A DNA stretch of 64,000 nucleotides, taken from positions 1 to 64,000 of the forward strand of contig JAOHKR010000002.1 in the NCBI GenBank assembly GCA_028101445.1. Direction: 5' to 3'. This document shows, in pieces, positions 40,104 through 48,716 of this stretch. The position numbers were made by a program, and so were the translations under genes. Within the stretch, counting starts at the first letter, position 1. Every line of letters begins with the position of its first letter. The notes under the pieces were generated by a model. It did not search any database, was not told the DNA's origin, and saw only the letters and a list, made by a program, of their open reading frames with translations. The DNA comes from Candidatus Pelagibacter sp. (GTDB lineage Bacteria > Pseudomonadota > Alphaproteobacteria > Pelagibacterales > Pelagibacteraceae).

Positions 40104-41287
40104 TAGTAAAAATATTTCCTAAATTTTACACCTACGATAGAACCTAAAAAAGCAAATAAAAACCAAACCCAACCGTGCAAACTTCCAGATGCAATTCCAC
40201 CAAATAAAGCTCCGATATTACAACCAAAAGCTAATCTAGCCCCATAACCCATGAACAAACCTCCTATTACAGCAGCAAGGACTAATTTTTTATTCACTGA
40301 TGTAAATTTAGTAATTTTGCCTGATAGAGCTGAACCAATTAAAGCTCCTAAAATTATTCCAATGTTAGATACTGTTGTTGGGTCTGCTAGAACACTATTT
40401 TCAAGAGCGGTGCTCGGGTATTCTAATTGCCAATAAGTCCAAGAAGAAACTTCCACACCTAAAAAACTTGCTATCTTTGCACCCCACAAACCGAAAGCAA
40501 ACGTTACTGACCAAGGATGCCCTGCAACTTGCAACATTAAAAAACTGAAAAAAACTAATGAAATGGATCCCCACAAAAGTGGCCAAGGACCTCTTATTAA
40601 ACTATGAGATGGATTGGAAATAATATCATTATGGTTGATTTTATTATTTCTATTCAACTCCATCTTTGAAATTAAATAATATATTAATCCCAATGCAGAC
40701 AATTGAATTAAAATGGTGTTAATTTTTGAAAAGATATTAAGTAATGATACCGGTTTAAAAGATGGTAAATTTGCCCAAAATTCAAAATGATAAGATCCTA
40801 TTAAAGAACCAATAATAAAAAAGATTAATGTTATAACCATTTTTATATTTCCACTTCCTGCAGTAAATAAAGTTCCAGAACCACAACCTCCACCCAGTTG
40901 CATTGCAAAACCAAAAATAAAAGATCCAACTAAAACGGAAACTCCAACAGGAGCAATCGCACCAATCATAGTTCCATCATAAAAAAAACTTTTTGAATTA
41001 ATAAAAAAAGAAAAAATTAACACAGCTAAAGCTAACATTATGATTTGTGCTCTTAGGGACTTACTGTCTCTTTTTTCAATAAAATTTCGCCATCCACCAG
41101 TAAAACCGAATGCAGCTTGGAATAAAGAAATTCCTAGTCCAAGTCCTATTAAAAAAACATATAAATGTCTGTCACCAACGCCAGTATAAAGAATATAAGA
41201 AAATAAAATTGAGAATATAATCCCGTAAGTTAATACAGGTTTATCTATTGCGATCCTTGGTATGTCTCTTAAATTTAATTCAGCCAT
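40103..41287 (-). CDS. YeeE/YedE (TsuA-type) sulfur-compound transporter
   Basis: 394 residues with about eleven membrane segments in two repeats. The conserved cysteines that relay thiosulfate are in GGGCGSGTL (Cys135) and AFGCNIGALFGG (Cys356), followed by the family ending SGSLHGWVWF. TsuA relatives import thiosulfate. The neighbouring sulfurtransferase and persulfide dioxygenase support thiosulfate or sulfane sulfur as substrate. Confidence 0.88.
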   Translation of the reverse strand: MAELNLRDIPRIAIDKPVLTYGIIFSILFSYILYTGVGDRHLYVFLIGLGLGISLFQAAFGFTGGWRNFIEKRDSKSLRAQIIMLALAVLIFSFFINSKSFFYDGTMIGAIAPVGVSVLVGSFIFGFAMQLGGGCGSGTLFTAGSGNIKMVITLIFFIIGSLIGSYHFEFWANLPSFKPVSLLNIFSKINTILIQLSALGLIYYLISKMELNRNNKINHNDIISNPSHSLIRGPWPLLWGSISLVFFSFLMLQVAGHPWSVTFAFGLWGAKIASFLGVEVSSWTYWQLEYPSTALENSVLADPTTVSNIGIILGALIGSALSGKITKFTSVNKKLVLAAVIGGLFMGYGARLAFGCNIGALFGGIASGSLHGWVWFLFAFLGSIVGVKFRKYFY

Positions 41288-41297
41288 ATATAAAAGT

Positions 41298-41329
41298 AAT
41301 TATGGGTAGAATAAATTCTACCCATAATT
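41298..41329 (-). terminator. 14-bp hairpin between the sulfurtransferase and transporter genes
   Basis: AATTATGGGTAGAA pairs perfectly with TTCTACCCATAATT around a TAAA loop. On the minus strand it lies just after the sulfurtransferase stop and before the YeeE/YedE start, followed by ACTTTTA. It probably terminates or attenuates transcription between the two. Confidence 0.65.
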
Positions 41330-41335
41330 TTTAAT

Positions 41336-42247
41336 TTAACCTAAATCAACTTTTCTTTTTGGATTAGAAGTCCAATGTGTCATTCCACCGTCATACATTT
41401 TTACATCTGGTATTTGTGCAATCTCACTTAAACCAAACCAAACTGTTGCAGCCCAATGACCAGTATTACAGTAAGTTATATAACCTTTATACTGTTCAAC
41501 ACCATCGAGACCTCCGAACTGAGATTTAATTGCTGAATTAGATTTCATTTTGAAACTATCATCAATTAAATTTCCTTCTTGAAGATTTCTCGCGTTAGCA
41601 AGTCTTCCAGGAATTCTTGCTTTAGCATGTTTTTTATCTCCAGTAAAAAATGCAGCAGGTCTAGCATCAATTAAACATTGTTGCCCTTTACCTTTTTGAG
41701 CTTTTTGCACTTCACTGAAAGAAGCAAAGTATTTTTTATTTAATTTAGTTTTAAAACTTGCTGGAGTGATAGAATTTTCACCTGTGGCTACTTTATTCCC
41801 ACCATTTGCCCATCCTTTAAAACCTCCATTTAAAATGGAAACATTTTCGTGACCTATAGTTTTAAATGTCCAATATACTCGAGCAGCACTTCCAAAATCT
41901 AAAGAACTTACACCTCCATAAACGATAACAACATGTTTACTATTATCTATCCCAAGACCTCCAATTAAACTACTTAAAGCTTTTGTCCCTGGAAATTGAC
42001 CAACTACACCTTTTATAGTTGTTCTCCATCCAGCTGCTAAATAATCAGAGTGAACTGACCCAGGTATATGTCCCGCCTTAAAAGCATCGTATCCACCACC
42101 ATCTAACTTATTTCTAATGTCTAGGATAAATACGTTTGAATTGTTAATGTTTTTTTTTAACCAATTACTTTCTACTAATGGCTCCGCAGCATTCGCTGAA
42201 GAAACAAAAAAGAAAAAAATTAGTGTTACTATTATTTTTTTCATCAA
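41336..42247 (-). CDS. Periplasmic two-domain thiosulfate sulfurtransferase
   Basis: 303 residues: signal peptide (about 1-21, ending ANA), an inactive N-terminal rhodanese domain (VFILDIRNK..., GHIPGSVHSDY), and an active C-terminal one with the catalytic Cys in YITYCNTGHWAATVWFGL. It would move a sulfane sulfur from thiosulfate (or mercaptopyruvate) to cyanide or a thiol in the periplasm. The start ATGATG has AAAGGGGG seven bases upstream. Confidence 0.9.
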   Translation of the reverse strand: MMKKIIVTLIFFFFVSSANAAEPLVESNWLKKNINNSNVFILDIRNKLDGGGYDAFKAGHIPGSVHSDYLAAGWRTTIKGVVGQFPGTKALSSLIGGLGIDNSKHVVIVYGGVSSLDFGSAARVYWTFKTIGHENVSILNGGFKGWANGGNKVATGENSITPASFKTKLNKKYFASFSEVQKAQKGKGQQCLIDARPAAFFTGDKKHAKARIPGRLANARNLQEGNLIDDSFKMKSNSAIKSQFGGLDGVEQYKGYITYCNTGHWAATVWFGLSEIAQIPDVKMYDGGMTHWTSNPKRKVDLG

Positions 42248-42349
42248 AGCCCCCTTTATTATTAAGAATATTAGACTACAGTATTTAGTTTAAGTAAATC
42301 ATTTTAAAGGTGTATTTTAAGCAGTCTAAATTGATAGCCTAAGTTAAAT

Positions 42350-43045
42350 TTAATTGATCTCTTTTAAAGTAAGCCCTTTTTTATTTGCAGGAACAGCTAC
42401 GTCCATCATTTTTGGATTAGCTAAATTAAGATTATTCATAATCTCCTCATATTCGTCAGAAGAGCTAACTTGTAGCCTTGGATTTTTTTTCTTTTCATCT
42501 CCTATTGATGAAAACTTTTTTCCATTATAATCATGAGCAGGGTAAACCAATGTTTCCTCGGGCAATTTAAATAATTTTCCAAATATAGAATTATATTGTT
42601 CTTTTGCACTACCACCTTGAAAATCAGTTCTACCTGTTCCGTTGATTAGTAAAGTATCACCTGTAAATACTTTGCCATTCATCAAATATGAATAAGAACA
42701 TTTGGTGTGGCCAGGTGTATAAATAGTTTTAAGTTCAATAGACTCTATTTTTATTTTTTCATTATCTTTAACTTTAATATCAATCACTTCAGACTCGGAT
42801 CCTTCACCCATAATCCTTGCACAGTTCGTCCTTTCGTTAAGTTCATTTAATCCTGAGATATGATCAGCATGTATATGTGTATCAATGACTTTGACTAATT
42901 TTAAATCTAAATCTTTTAAAATTTTTATATAATGTTGAGTATGTTCAATAACAGGATCAATAATTAGGGCTTCCCTACCTTTTCCAGAAGAAATTATATA
43001 AGTGTAGGTTGAAGACTTTTCATCAAATAGTTGATTAAAAATCAT
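42350..43045 (-). CDS. Persulfide dioxygenase (ETHE1-like metallo-beta-lactamase fold)
   Basis: 231 residues. The iron site begins THIHADHISGL (His57, His59, Asp61, His62), followed by GHTKCSYSYLM (second ligand His) and TGDTLLINGTGRTDFQGG, the signature of the ETHE1/persulfide dioxygenase branch, then YPAHDYNGK. It oxidises glutathione persulfide to sulfite. With the transporter and sulfurtransferase it forms a path from thiosulfate to sulfite. Confidence 0.9.
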   Translation of the reverse strand: MIFNQLFDEKSSTYTYIISSGKGREALIIDPVIEHTQHYIKILKDLDLKLVKVIDTHIHADHISGLNELNERTNCARIMGEGSESEVIDIKVKDNEKIKIESIELKTIYTPGHTKCSYSYLMNGKVFTGDTLLINGTGRTDFQGGSAKEQYNSIFGKLFKLPEETLVYPAHDYNGKKFSSIGDEKKKNPRLQVSSSDEYEEIMNNLNLANPKMMDVAVPANKKGLTLKEIN

Positions 43046-43119
43046 AATAATGAAAACATATCTAACAATTATTTGTTAATCAATAAAATTAAGATTATAT
43101 TTTTTCAACAGGAATTGAA

Positions 43120-43773
43120 TTGAAAAATATAAATTTAAACAACCAAGAAGAGTACTGGGAAACTAATTACGCAAATAAACCCAAAATGTTTGGCTTAGAA
43201 CCAAGCTTTGCCGCAGAAGAAGCTTTAAAGGTTTTTAAAAAAAAAAATATATCTAGCATTGTAGAACTAGGTGCGGGGTTAGGAAGAGATACAATTTTTT
43301 TTGCTAAAAATAACATTAAAGTTGAAGCTTTAGATTATAGTAAAACAGCTATTACAAGCATTAAAAAAAAAATAAAAGAATTCAATCTTTCAGAATTTGT
43401 CTCTGCAAAAGTTTTTGATATTAGAAAAAAATTACCTTTTAAAAACAATACAGTCCAGGGAATATTTTCTCATATGTTATATTGTATGGCTCTAAAAAAT
43501 TCAGAGGTTCAAAACTTAAACAATGAAATTCTTAGAGTTTTAGAAAAAGGAGGAATTAACATTTATACGGTTAGAAATTTTGAAGATGGTGATTATAAAA
43601 ATGGCATACATATCGAAGATGAATCATATCAAAATGATGGATTCATAATAAATTTTTTTTCAAAAGAAAAAATTAAAGAGTTATTAGTTGGTTTTAGTAA
43701 TATAAAAATAGATAAATTTAATGAAGGCAATTTTCCAAGAAAGTTATTTATTGTTCAAAATCAAAAAAAATAA
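43120..43773 (+). CDS. Class I SAM-dependent methyltransferase
   Basis: 217 residues. Motif I is [27 protein letters not shown] (about 48-74). The N-terminal [16 protein letters not shown] resembles the TehB/thiopurine-like group, which methylates small, often chalcogen-containing molecules. The start is TTG with AGGA upstream. It is divergent from the persulfide dioxygenase, so a sulfur-containing substrate is conceivable, but only from context. Confidence 0.78.
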   Translation: MKNINLNNQEEYWETNYANKPKMFGLEPSFAAEEALKVFKKKNISSIVELGAGLGRDTIFFAKNNIKVEALDYSKTAITSIKKKIKEFNLSEFVSAKVFDIRKKLPFKNNTVQGIFSHMLYCMALKNSEVQNLNNEILRVLEKGGINIYTVRNFEDGDYKNGIHIEDESYQNDGFIINFFSKEKIKELLVGFSNIKIDKFNEGNFPRKLFIVQNQKK

Positions 43774-43814
43774 TTTTCTCTTTAAATTTAGAAAGTAAGC
43801 ACTATATAGGTATA

Positions 43815-44393
43815 ATGAACGAATATTTAGACTCAATAAGAGCAAGAGATCCAGCGGCAAAATCTATCTTAAGTGTAGTTTTAACTTATCCTGGTGTTAA
43901 AGCCGTTTTTTTTCATAGAATAGCAAATTTCTTTCAAGTCGCTGGCTTTGATTTAATTGCAAGAATTATATCTCAAACATCAAGATTTTTTACAGGAATT
44001 GAAATTCACCCTGGCGCAAAGATTGGAAAAAATTTATTTATTGATCATGGTATGGGAGTAGTGATTGGAGAAACCTCCGAAATTGGAAATAACGTAACCA
44101 TTTATCATGCTGTAACTTTGGGAGGAATTTCCCCGAGCATTGATACTGAGAGACAACGTCATGAAAAAAGACATCCAACAATTGGTGATGATGTTGTTAT
44201 TGGTTCTGGTGCGCAGATTATTGGTCCTGTTAAAATTGGAAAATGCGCAAGGATCGCAGCGAACGCAGTTGTTGTTAAAGATGTTCCCGAAAGTGCAACA
44301 ATGGTGGGTATACCAGCTAAAGCAGTTAGGTTAGAAAACAAAGGTAAGTTTAGACCTTATGGTGTTGATGAAAAAGTAAAAGATGAGCAATAA
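43815..44393 (+). CDS. cysE: Serine O-acetyltransferase
   Basis: Acetylates serine for cysteine synthesis. 192 residues, the shorter form lacking the long N-terminal domain of the enteric enzyme. The left-handed beta-helix repeats and active site are clear: [46 protein letters not shown], with the catalytic His in IDHGMG. A TATATA box (43803-43808) lies six bases before the ATG. The end overlaps msrB by 11 bases. Confidence 0.94.
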   Translation: MNEYLDSIRARDPAAKSILSVVLTYPGVKAVFFHRIANFFQVAGFDLIARIISQTSRFFTGIEIHPGAKIGKNLFIDHGMGVVIGETSEIGNNVTIYHAVTLGGISPSIDTERQRHEKRHPTIGDDVVIGSGAQIIGPVKIGKCARIAANAVVVKDVPESATMVGIPAKAVRLENKGKFRPYGVDEKVKDEQ

Positions 44394-44763
44394 AGATTGG
44401 GATCCTAATTTATCTCCAGAACAAAATTATGTTTTAAGACAAGAAGGAACCGAGTCTCCTGGAAGCAGTCCATTAAATAATGAAAAGCGTGAAGGTTCTT
44501 ATCATTGCGTTGGGTGTGGAACAAAATTATTTGATTCATCAACTAAATATGAGAGTGGATCTGGTTGGCCTTCATTTTATAAATCGCTTCCTGAAGTTTT
44601 TGTAGAAAAAAAGGATATGCATATAGGATATCCAAGAACAGAGTATCATTGTAAAAAATGTGGAGGACATCACGGGCATGTATTTGAAGATGGTCCAAAA
44701 CCTACTGGAAAACGTTATTGCAACAATGGCGTGTGCTTAGTTTTTAAACCTAAAAGTGAATAG
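44383..44763 (+). CDS. msrB: Peptide-methionine (R)-S-oxide reductase
   Basis: Repairs oxidised methionine in proteins. 126 residues. Two zinc CxxC pairs, [10 protein letters not shown] and [16 protein letters not shown], and the catalytic Cys in [12 protein letters not shown]. The usual RYCINS is RYCNNG here, and an extra Cys three residues on may serve as resolving Cys. The ATG lies inside the end of cysE. Confidence 0.94.
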   Translation: MSNKDWDPNLSPEQNYVLRQEGTESPGSSPLNNEKREGSYHCVGCGTKLFDSSTKYESGSGWPSFYKSLPEVFVEKKDMHIGYPRTEYHCKKCGGHHGHVFEDGPKPTGKRYCNNGVCLVFKPKSE

Positions 44764-44878
44764 TTATTAACAAACCAATTAAGTGTTTTAATACAACCTA
44801 TCAACAGTTTACATTTTATTTTGCCATGTCCTCTAGACCAAGGCTACATAAATTTGTAAGACTGTCCTTTCATCCACC

Positions 44879-45442
44879 GTGAAAAATAAAATTATTTCCC
44901 TATTACTACAAGTATTAATCCTTTCTCTATTTTCTATTCATTCTTATTCTTCTGAACAAAATTGGAAGCCTGCACAAGAAGGAAATAAAGTTATATTAAT
45001 AAGACACTCTTTGGCACCAGGAGGAGGAGATCCTACAGGATTTAAAATTGATGATTGTAAAACACAAAGAAATTTAAATAGAGCAGGAATCAATCAGTCA
45101 AAAAAAATTGGTAAATTATTTAAAAAAAATAAAGTACCTATTGACCAAGTGTTAAGTAGCCAGTGGTGCAGGTGTAAAGATACTGCAAAATATGCTTTCA
45201 AAAGCTACAAAGAGTTCACAGCTTTAAATTCTACCTTTCAGTCTCCATATAATAAAAACGAGCCTAAACAACTAAAAGAACTATATAATTTTGTTAAAAA
45301 ATGGGATGGAGATGGAAAAAATTTAGTACTCGTAACTCATTACAGCATTATAACTGCCATCACAAATGTTGTACCAAGTTCAGGCGAAATTATAATTGCA
45401 GATAAAAATTTTAAAGTTATCAGTACAATAGCAACAGACTAG
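44879..45442 (+). CDS. Secreted histidine-phosphatase-superfamily protein
   Basis: 187 residues from a GTG start: signal peptide (about 1-24), then the phosphohistidine motif VILIRHSLAPGG (Arg42, His43), SSQWCRCKDTAKYAF (second Arg) and LVTHYSIITA (second His). It is therefore a periplasmic phosphatase of the branch-2-like type; the substrate is unknown. The 115 bases before it show no clear regulatory element. Confidence 0.82.
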   Translation: MKNKIISLLLQVLILSLFSIHSYSSEQNWKPAQEGNKVILIRHSLAPGGGDPTGFKIDDCKTQRNLNRAGINQSKKIGKLFKKNKVPIDQVLSSQWCRCKDTAKYAFKSYKEFTALNSTFQSPYNKNEPKQLKELYNFVKKWDGDGKNLVLVTHYSIITAITNVVPSSGEIIIADKNFKVISTIATD

Positions 45443-45783
45443 AACAATATAAAGTAGCCAATTACAATTAATATCAAGTATTCTAAAAAAGTTTTTATCT
45501 TTAATAATGTATTTTTATTTTCAAATTTACTATTTAAGTAAATAGCCAATCTAGAGAAAGCTAAATGAACTAAAACAATAGTTAAAACTATTCCTAAAAT
45601 AGCTTGGTAAAAAGAAAAGTTTTTAAAACCATAATAACAAGCAGCAATAAAAGTTAACCAGGAAATATTTGAAACGAATAGGGTTATTAAAAATCCTGAA
45701 CCTTTCTTAAAAAGACCTTGAGTTCTTATAAAAGTGTAAGACCACAGCAAAGTAAATAAAAAACCAATATATTTTATAATCAT
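45439..45783 (-). CDS. Four-span membrane protein of unknown function
   Basis: 114 residues with four hydrophobic segments and a basic loop (SKFENKNTLLKIK) before the last. No family recognised. It overlaps the phosphatase stop by four bases, convergent, and is divergent from the ccdA-like gene. Confidence 0.6.
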   Translation of the reverse strand: MIIKYIGFLFTLLWSYTFIRTQGLFKKGSGFLITLFVSNISWLTFIAACYYGFKNFSFYQAILGIVLTIVLVHLAFSRLAIYLNSKFENKNTLLKIKTFLEYLILIVIGYFILF

Positions 45784-45833
45784 GAGCCATTATTGTAATT
45801 GCGTGTAACAACAAAGGCAAATATAAAGAGGCA

Positions 45834-46547
45834 ATGATAATTAAGTTAGCCTTTGCATTTGGTGCAGGATTTATTAGTTTTTTAACTCCTTGTGTACTAC
45901 CTATAATTCCAGGATATATTTGTTACATTACAGGTAAAAATTTAAGTGAAATTGACCAAGATAAAAGAATTGTTTTAATTAAAACAATTTTATTCTCATT
46001 AGGTTTTTCATTAGTTTTCATTATTTTGGGAGCTACAGCTTCAGCAGTTGGAAACATACTTTTATTTCTTTCGAATGAATTAAGGATAGCTGCAGGAATT
46101 GTAATCATTTTATTTTCATTACAAATGTTAGGCATCTTTAACTTTAATTTTTTAAACCAAGATAAAAGAATTGAAACAAAAGGGTATAAAGATAATTATG
46201 CTTTCCCTTTTATAGTGGGTGCAGCTTTTGCTTTTGGTTGGACTCCATGTATTGGACCAGTCTTAGGATCTATATTAGCATTATCAGCTACAGAAGCTTC
46301 AATTAGTAAAGGAATATTATTGCTTTCATTTTACTCTCTAGGTTTAGCAATCCCTTTTATTTTATCTGGTTATTATATGAGTAAATTTTTAACTACTAGA
46401 AAAGGTTTTAGTAAATATTATGGAGGGGTCACAAAAACTGGTGGAGCAATTTTATTAATAACTGGTATATTGATTGCCACTAATCAAATTCAGGTTATTA
46501 GCTATTATATTTTGACAATCTTTCCGTTCCTAACTACTCTTGGTTAA
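45834..46547 (+). CDS. ccdA: CcdA-type thiol-redox membrane transporter
   Basis: Carries reducing equivalents from cytosolic thioredoxin to the periplasm for cytochrome c maturation or disulfide repair. 237 residues, six spans. Both redox cysteines are present in the family motifs FLTPCVLPIIPGY (about 16-28) and GWTPCIGPVLGS. AAGAGG lies just upstream of the ATG. Overlaps the kinase gene by one base. Confidence 0.92.
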   Translation: MIIKLAFAFGAGFISFLTPCVLPIIPGYICYITGKNLSEIDQDKRIVLIKTILFSLGFSLVFIILGATASAVGNILLFLSNELRIAAGIVIILFSLQMLGIFNFNFLNQDKRIETKGYKDNYAFPFIVGAAFAFGWTPCIGPVLGSILALSATEASISKGILLLSFYSLGLAIPFILSGYYMSKFLTTRKGFSKYYGGVTKTGGAILLITGILIATNQIQVISYYILTIFPFLTTLG

Positions 46548-47449
46548 TGAGTGATATCTCCGTACTTGGTATATTTGTTGCTGACATAAGTTTTTCGGGC
46601 TCTAAAATTCCTGCAGTTGGTGAAACTATATTAGGAAATAAATATAATGTTGGCCCGGGTGGTAAAGGATGCAATCAAGCAGTAGCTATCGCAAGGTTAG
46701 GAGCCAAAGTAAATTTTATAAGCAAAATCGGAAAAGACTCCTATGGAGAATTATCTTTAGAAACTTTAAAAAAAAATAGCATTAATACAGAAAGCGTTAT
46801 TCAAGATGAAAAGTTACAAACTGGTGTAGCTGGAATCTTAGTCGATAAAAACTCTGGGAAAAACGCAATTAATGTTATCGTGGGCGCCCCCTCAACTTTA
46901 AAAATTAATGAAATAAATAAACACATAAACATTATCAAGAGTTCAAAAATTTTCTTAACTCAACTTGAGGTACCTAAAGATGTTACTTTGCACTGTCTAA
47001 AAACCGCTAAGGAAAATAGATGTTTAACTATTTTAAATCCTGCACCTGCATCAGAAATTACAAAAGAATTTTATAGTAATATTGATTATTTTACTCCAAA
47101 TGAAACTGAAGCAGAGTTTTATACAGGAATAAAAATTACTAATGAAAAAGAAGCAAAACAAGCTGCAGAAAAATTGATCAATTTTGGAATTAAGAAAGTA
47201 GTTATTACACTTGGTGAAAAAGGATTATTTTACTCTGATGGAAAAGAGGAAATTTATATAAAAGCCAGTTCTGTAAAAGCAATTGATACCACAGGAGCAG
47301 GTGATGCTTTTAATGGTGGTTTAGCTTTTGGTTTATTAAAGGAAAAACCTATTAAAGAATGTCTTGAATTTGCCAATAAAGTTGCCGGTCTATCAACTAC
47401 TAAATTAGGTGCAGGAGACGCAATGCCTTTTCTTAAAGAGATTAATTAA
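46547..47449 (+). CDS. rbsK: Ribokinase-type PfkB sugar kinase
   Basis: Phosphorylates ribose or a related sugar. 300 residues. The PfkB signatures are GPGGKGCNQAVAIARLGAKV (about 38-57) and DTTGAGDAFNGGLAFGLL (about 245-262), whose Asp in GAGD is the catalytic base. Ribokinase fits best by length and motif, but nucleoside substrates are possible. Overlaps grxC by four bases at the 3' end. Confidence 0.82.
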   Translation: MSDISVLGIFVADISFSGSKIPAVGETILGNKYNVGPGGKGCNQAVAIARLGAKVNFISKIGKDSYGELSLETLKKNSINTESVIQDEKLQTGVAGILVDKNSGKNAINVIVGAPSTLKINEINKHINIIKSSKIFLTQLEVPKDVTLHCLKTAKENRCLTILNPAPASEITKEFYSNIDYFTPNETEAEFYTGIKITNEKEAKQAAEKLINFGIKKVVITLGEKGLFYSDGKEEIYIKASSVKAIDTTGAGDAFNGGLAFGLLKEKPIKECLEFANKVAGLSTTKLGAGDAMPFLKEIN

Positions 47450-47700
47450 GCTAATAATTTATCAAGCTCACCACTTCTATTCAAAGCTTGAAGATCATCA
47501 TTTCCACCAATGTAGTGGTCGCCAATAAACATCTGAGGTATTGTTCTTTTACCGTTAGTTCTTTGTAGCATTTCTTTTGCTTTGGCAGCATCTTTCCAAA
47601 TATCAAACTCTTCTATTTCAATATTTTTACTTTTTAATAAAGCTTTAGCTGCACCGCAGTAAGGGCAAGGGTCGCCAGAATACATTGTTATTTTTTTCAT
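47446..47700 (-). CDS. grxC: Glutaredoxin 3
   Basis: 84 residues, dithiol glutaredoxin with the active site CPYC (12-15), the cis-Pro in RTIPQMFIGDHYIGG and a glutathione-binding GGNDDLQAL. Two bases after the DUF2805 gene on the same strand. Confidence 0.95.
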   Translation of the reverse strand: MKKITMYSGDPCPYCGAAKALLKSKNIEIEEFDIWKDAAKAKEMLQRTNGKRTIPQMFIGDHYIGGNDDLQALNRSGELDKLLA

Positions 47701-47702
47701 GA

Positions 47703-47999
47703 TTAATATATATCAGTTTTTTTTATTTTTTCTCTTAGTTTTTTTCTTCCTAATTTAAATTTTTTTCTATGTTTAATACTTGTATTATGAACTCTTTTTC
47801 TCCAAAGCCTAAAAGAACTAGGCTTTAAATTCTTTCTCATAATTTTAATTACTTCAGACTCATTTTTTCCAGATTTTTCTTTTATTTCTTCAAATGTAAT
47901 CCTATCTGCCCATGCAGCCCAAATAACCCAGTTTTCATCTTTTTTTTGGGGCTCAGGATTTTTAACTTTAGTTTGAGGGAAAGAACTTTTTTTCTTCAT
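47703..47999 (-). CDS. DUF2805 (TIGR03643-type) family protein
   Basis: 98 residues, very basic. The family core is WVIWAAWADRITFEEIKEKSGKNESEVIKIMRKNLKPSSFRLWRKRV, a helix-turn-helix-like region present in this uncharacterised family, which is found next to redox or photolyase genes. Here it precedes grxC, possibly co-transcribed. Confidence 0.82.
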   Translation of the reverse strand: MKKKSSFPQTKVKNPEPQKKDENWVIWAAWADRITFEEIKEKSGKNESEVIKIMRKNLKPSSFRLWRKRVHNTSIKHRKKFKLGRKKLREKIKKTDIY

Positions 48000-48024
48000 A
48001 TTATTCTATATAGTCTTTAATAAT

Positions 48025-48639
48025 ATGTTTCCAAGCGACTATTTAATTTTTCTTCAAATTATTCTTTTTTTATTCATAACTCCCGGTCTTCCAAGAGTAG
48101 TAATAGTTTCTCATACTTTAAACTACGGTTTAAAAAGATCTGTATGGACTGCTATTGGAGATGTTTCAGCAAACACTATTCAAGGAATTCTTATAGTCTT
48201 TATCATAGGTTCATTTTTAAGTGATAACCCTCAAATATTATATTATCTAAAATGGGCAGGGATTTTTTATATAGTTTATTTAGCATATGATACTTACACT
48301 GCAAAAATAAGATCAATTAATTCTAAAGAACAAAGTACTAAATCAATATTTTCATTTTATAAAGACGGCTTTATGGTTGCAAGTTTAAGCCCAAAAGCAA
48401 TTATTTTCTTTGGCACAATTTTTTCATCTTTTATTGATTACGAAAGTAATATTATTTCTCAATTTATTATTTTAATGACAACTTACGTAGTTTTAGATTT
48501 TGCTACTTTAATGATTTATGGCACTGCTGCTGAAAAAATTTCTTCGTGGTTAAAAAGTAAACCAAAAACACTTAATACAATCTCGGCGTGTGTATTAGTA
48601 ATAATAGCCGTTTATATTGCTGCGACACAGAACTTTTAA
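48025..48639 (+). CDS. LysE/RhtB-family amino acid exporter
   Basis: 204 residues, about six spans. The family motif appears as FLFITPGLPRVVIVSHTLNYGLKRSVWTAIGD near the N-terminus, with a PGPxx-type Pro-Gly-Leu-Pro instead of PGPD. The later SPKAIIFFGTIFSSFID matches the second LysE motif. Probably exports amino acids or analogues. Confidence 0.85.
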   Translation: MFPSDYLIFLQIILFLFITPGLPRVVIVSHTLNYGLKRSVWTAIGDVSANTIQGILIVFIIGSFLSDNPQILYYLKWAGIFYIVYLAYDTYTAKIRSINSKEQSTKSIFSFYKDGFMVASLSPKAIIFFGTIFSSFIDYESNIISQFIILMTTYVVLDFATLMIYGTAAEKISSWLKSKPKTLNTISACVLVIIAVYIAATQNF

Positions 48640-48652
48640 TCAATTCTTACTG

Positions 48653-48682
48653 TTGTCATTTTAGGTTTTTCTTGCTTAAATA
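48653..48682 (+). promoter_or_regulatory. Predicted livK promoter
   Basis: TTGTCA (48653-48658), about 18 bases, TAAATA (48677-48682). It is followed by a leader made of TTAATTAATTAATTAAC and the ribosome site AAAGGGG before the ATG at 48717. Confidence 0.4.
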
Positions 48683-48716
48683 ATTTATTAATTAATTAAT
48701 TAACAAAGGGGAAATA

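Noticed and set aside
48683..48705. TTAA/AATT tandem repeats as a repeat array or CRISPR-like element
   Set aside because: They are short simple-sequence stretches without spacers; treated as a leader feature.
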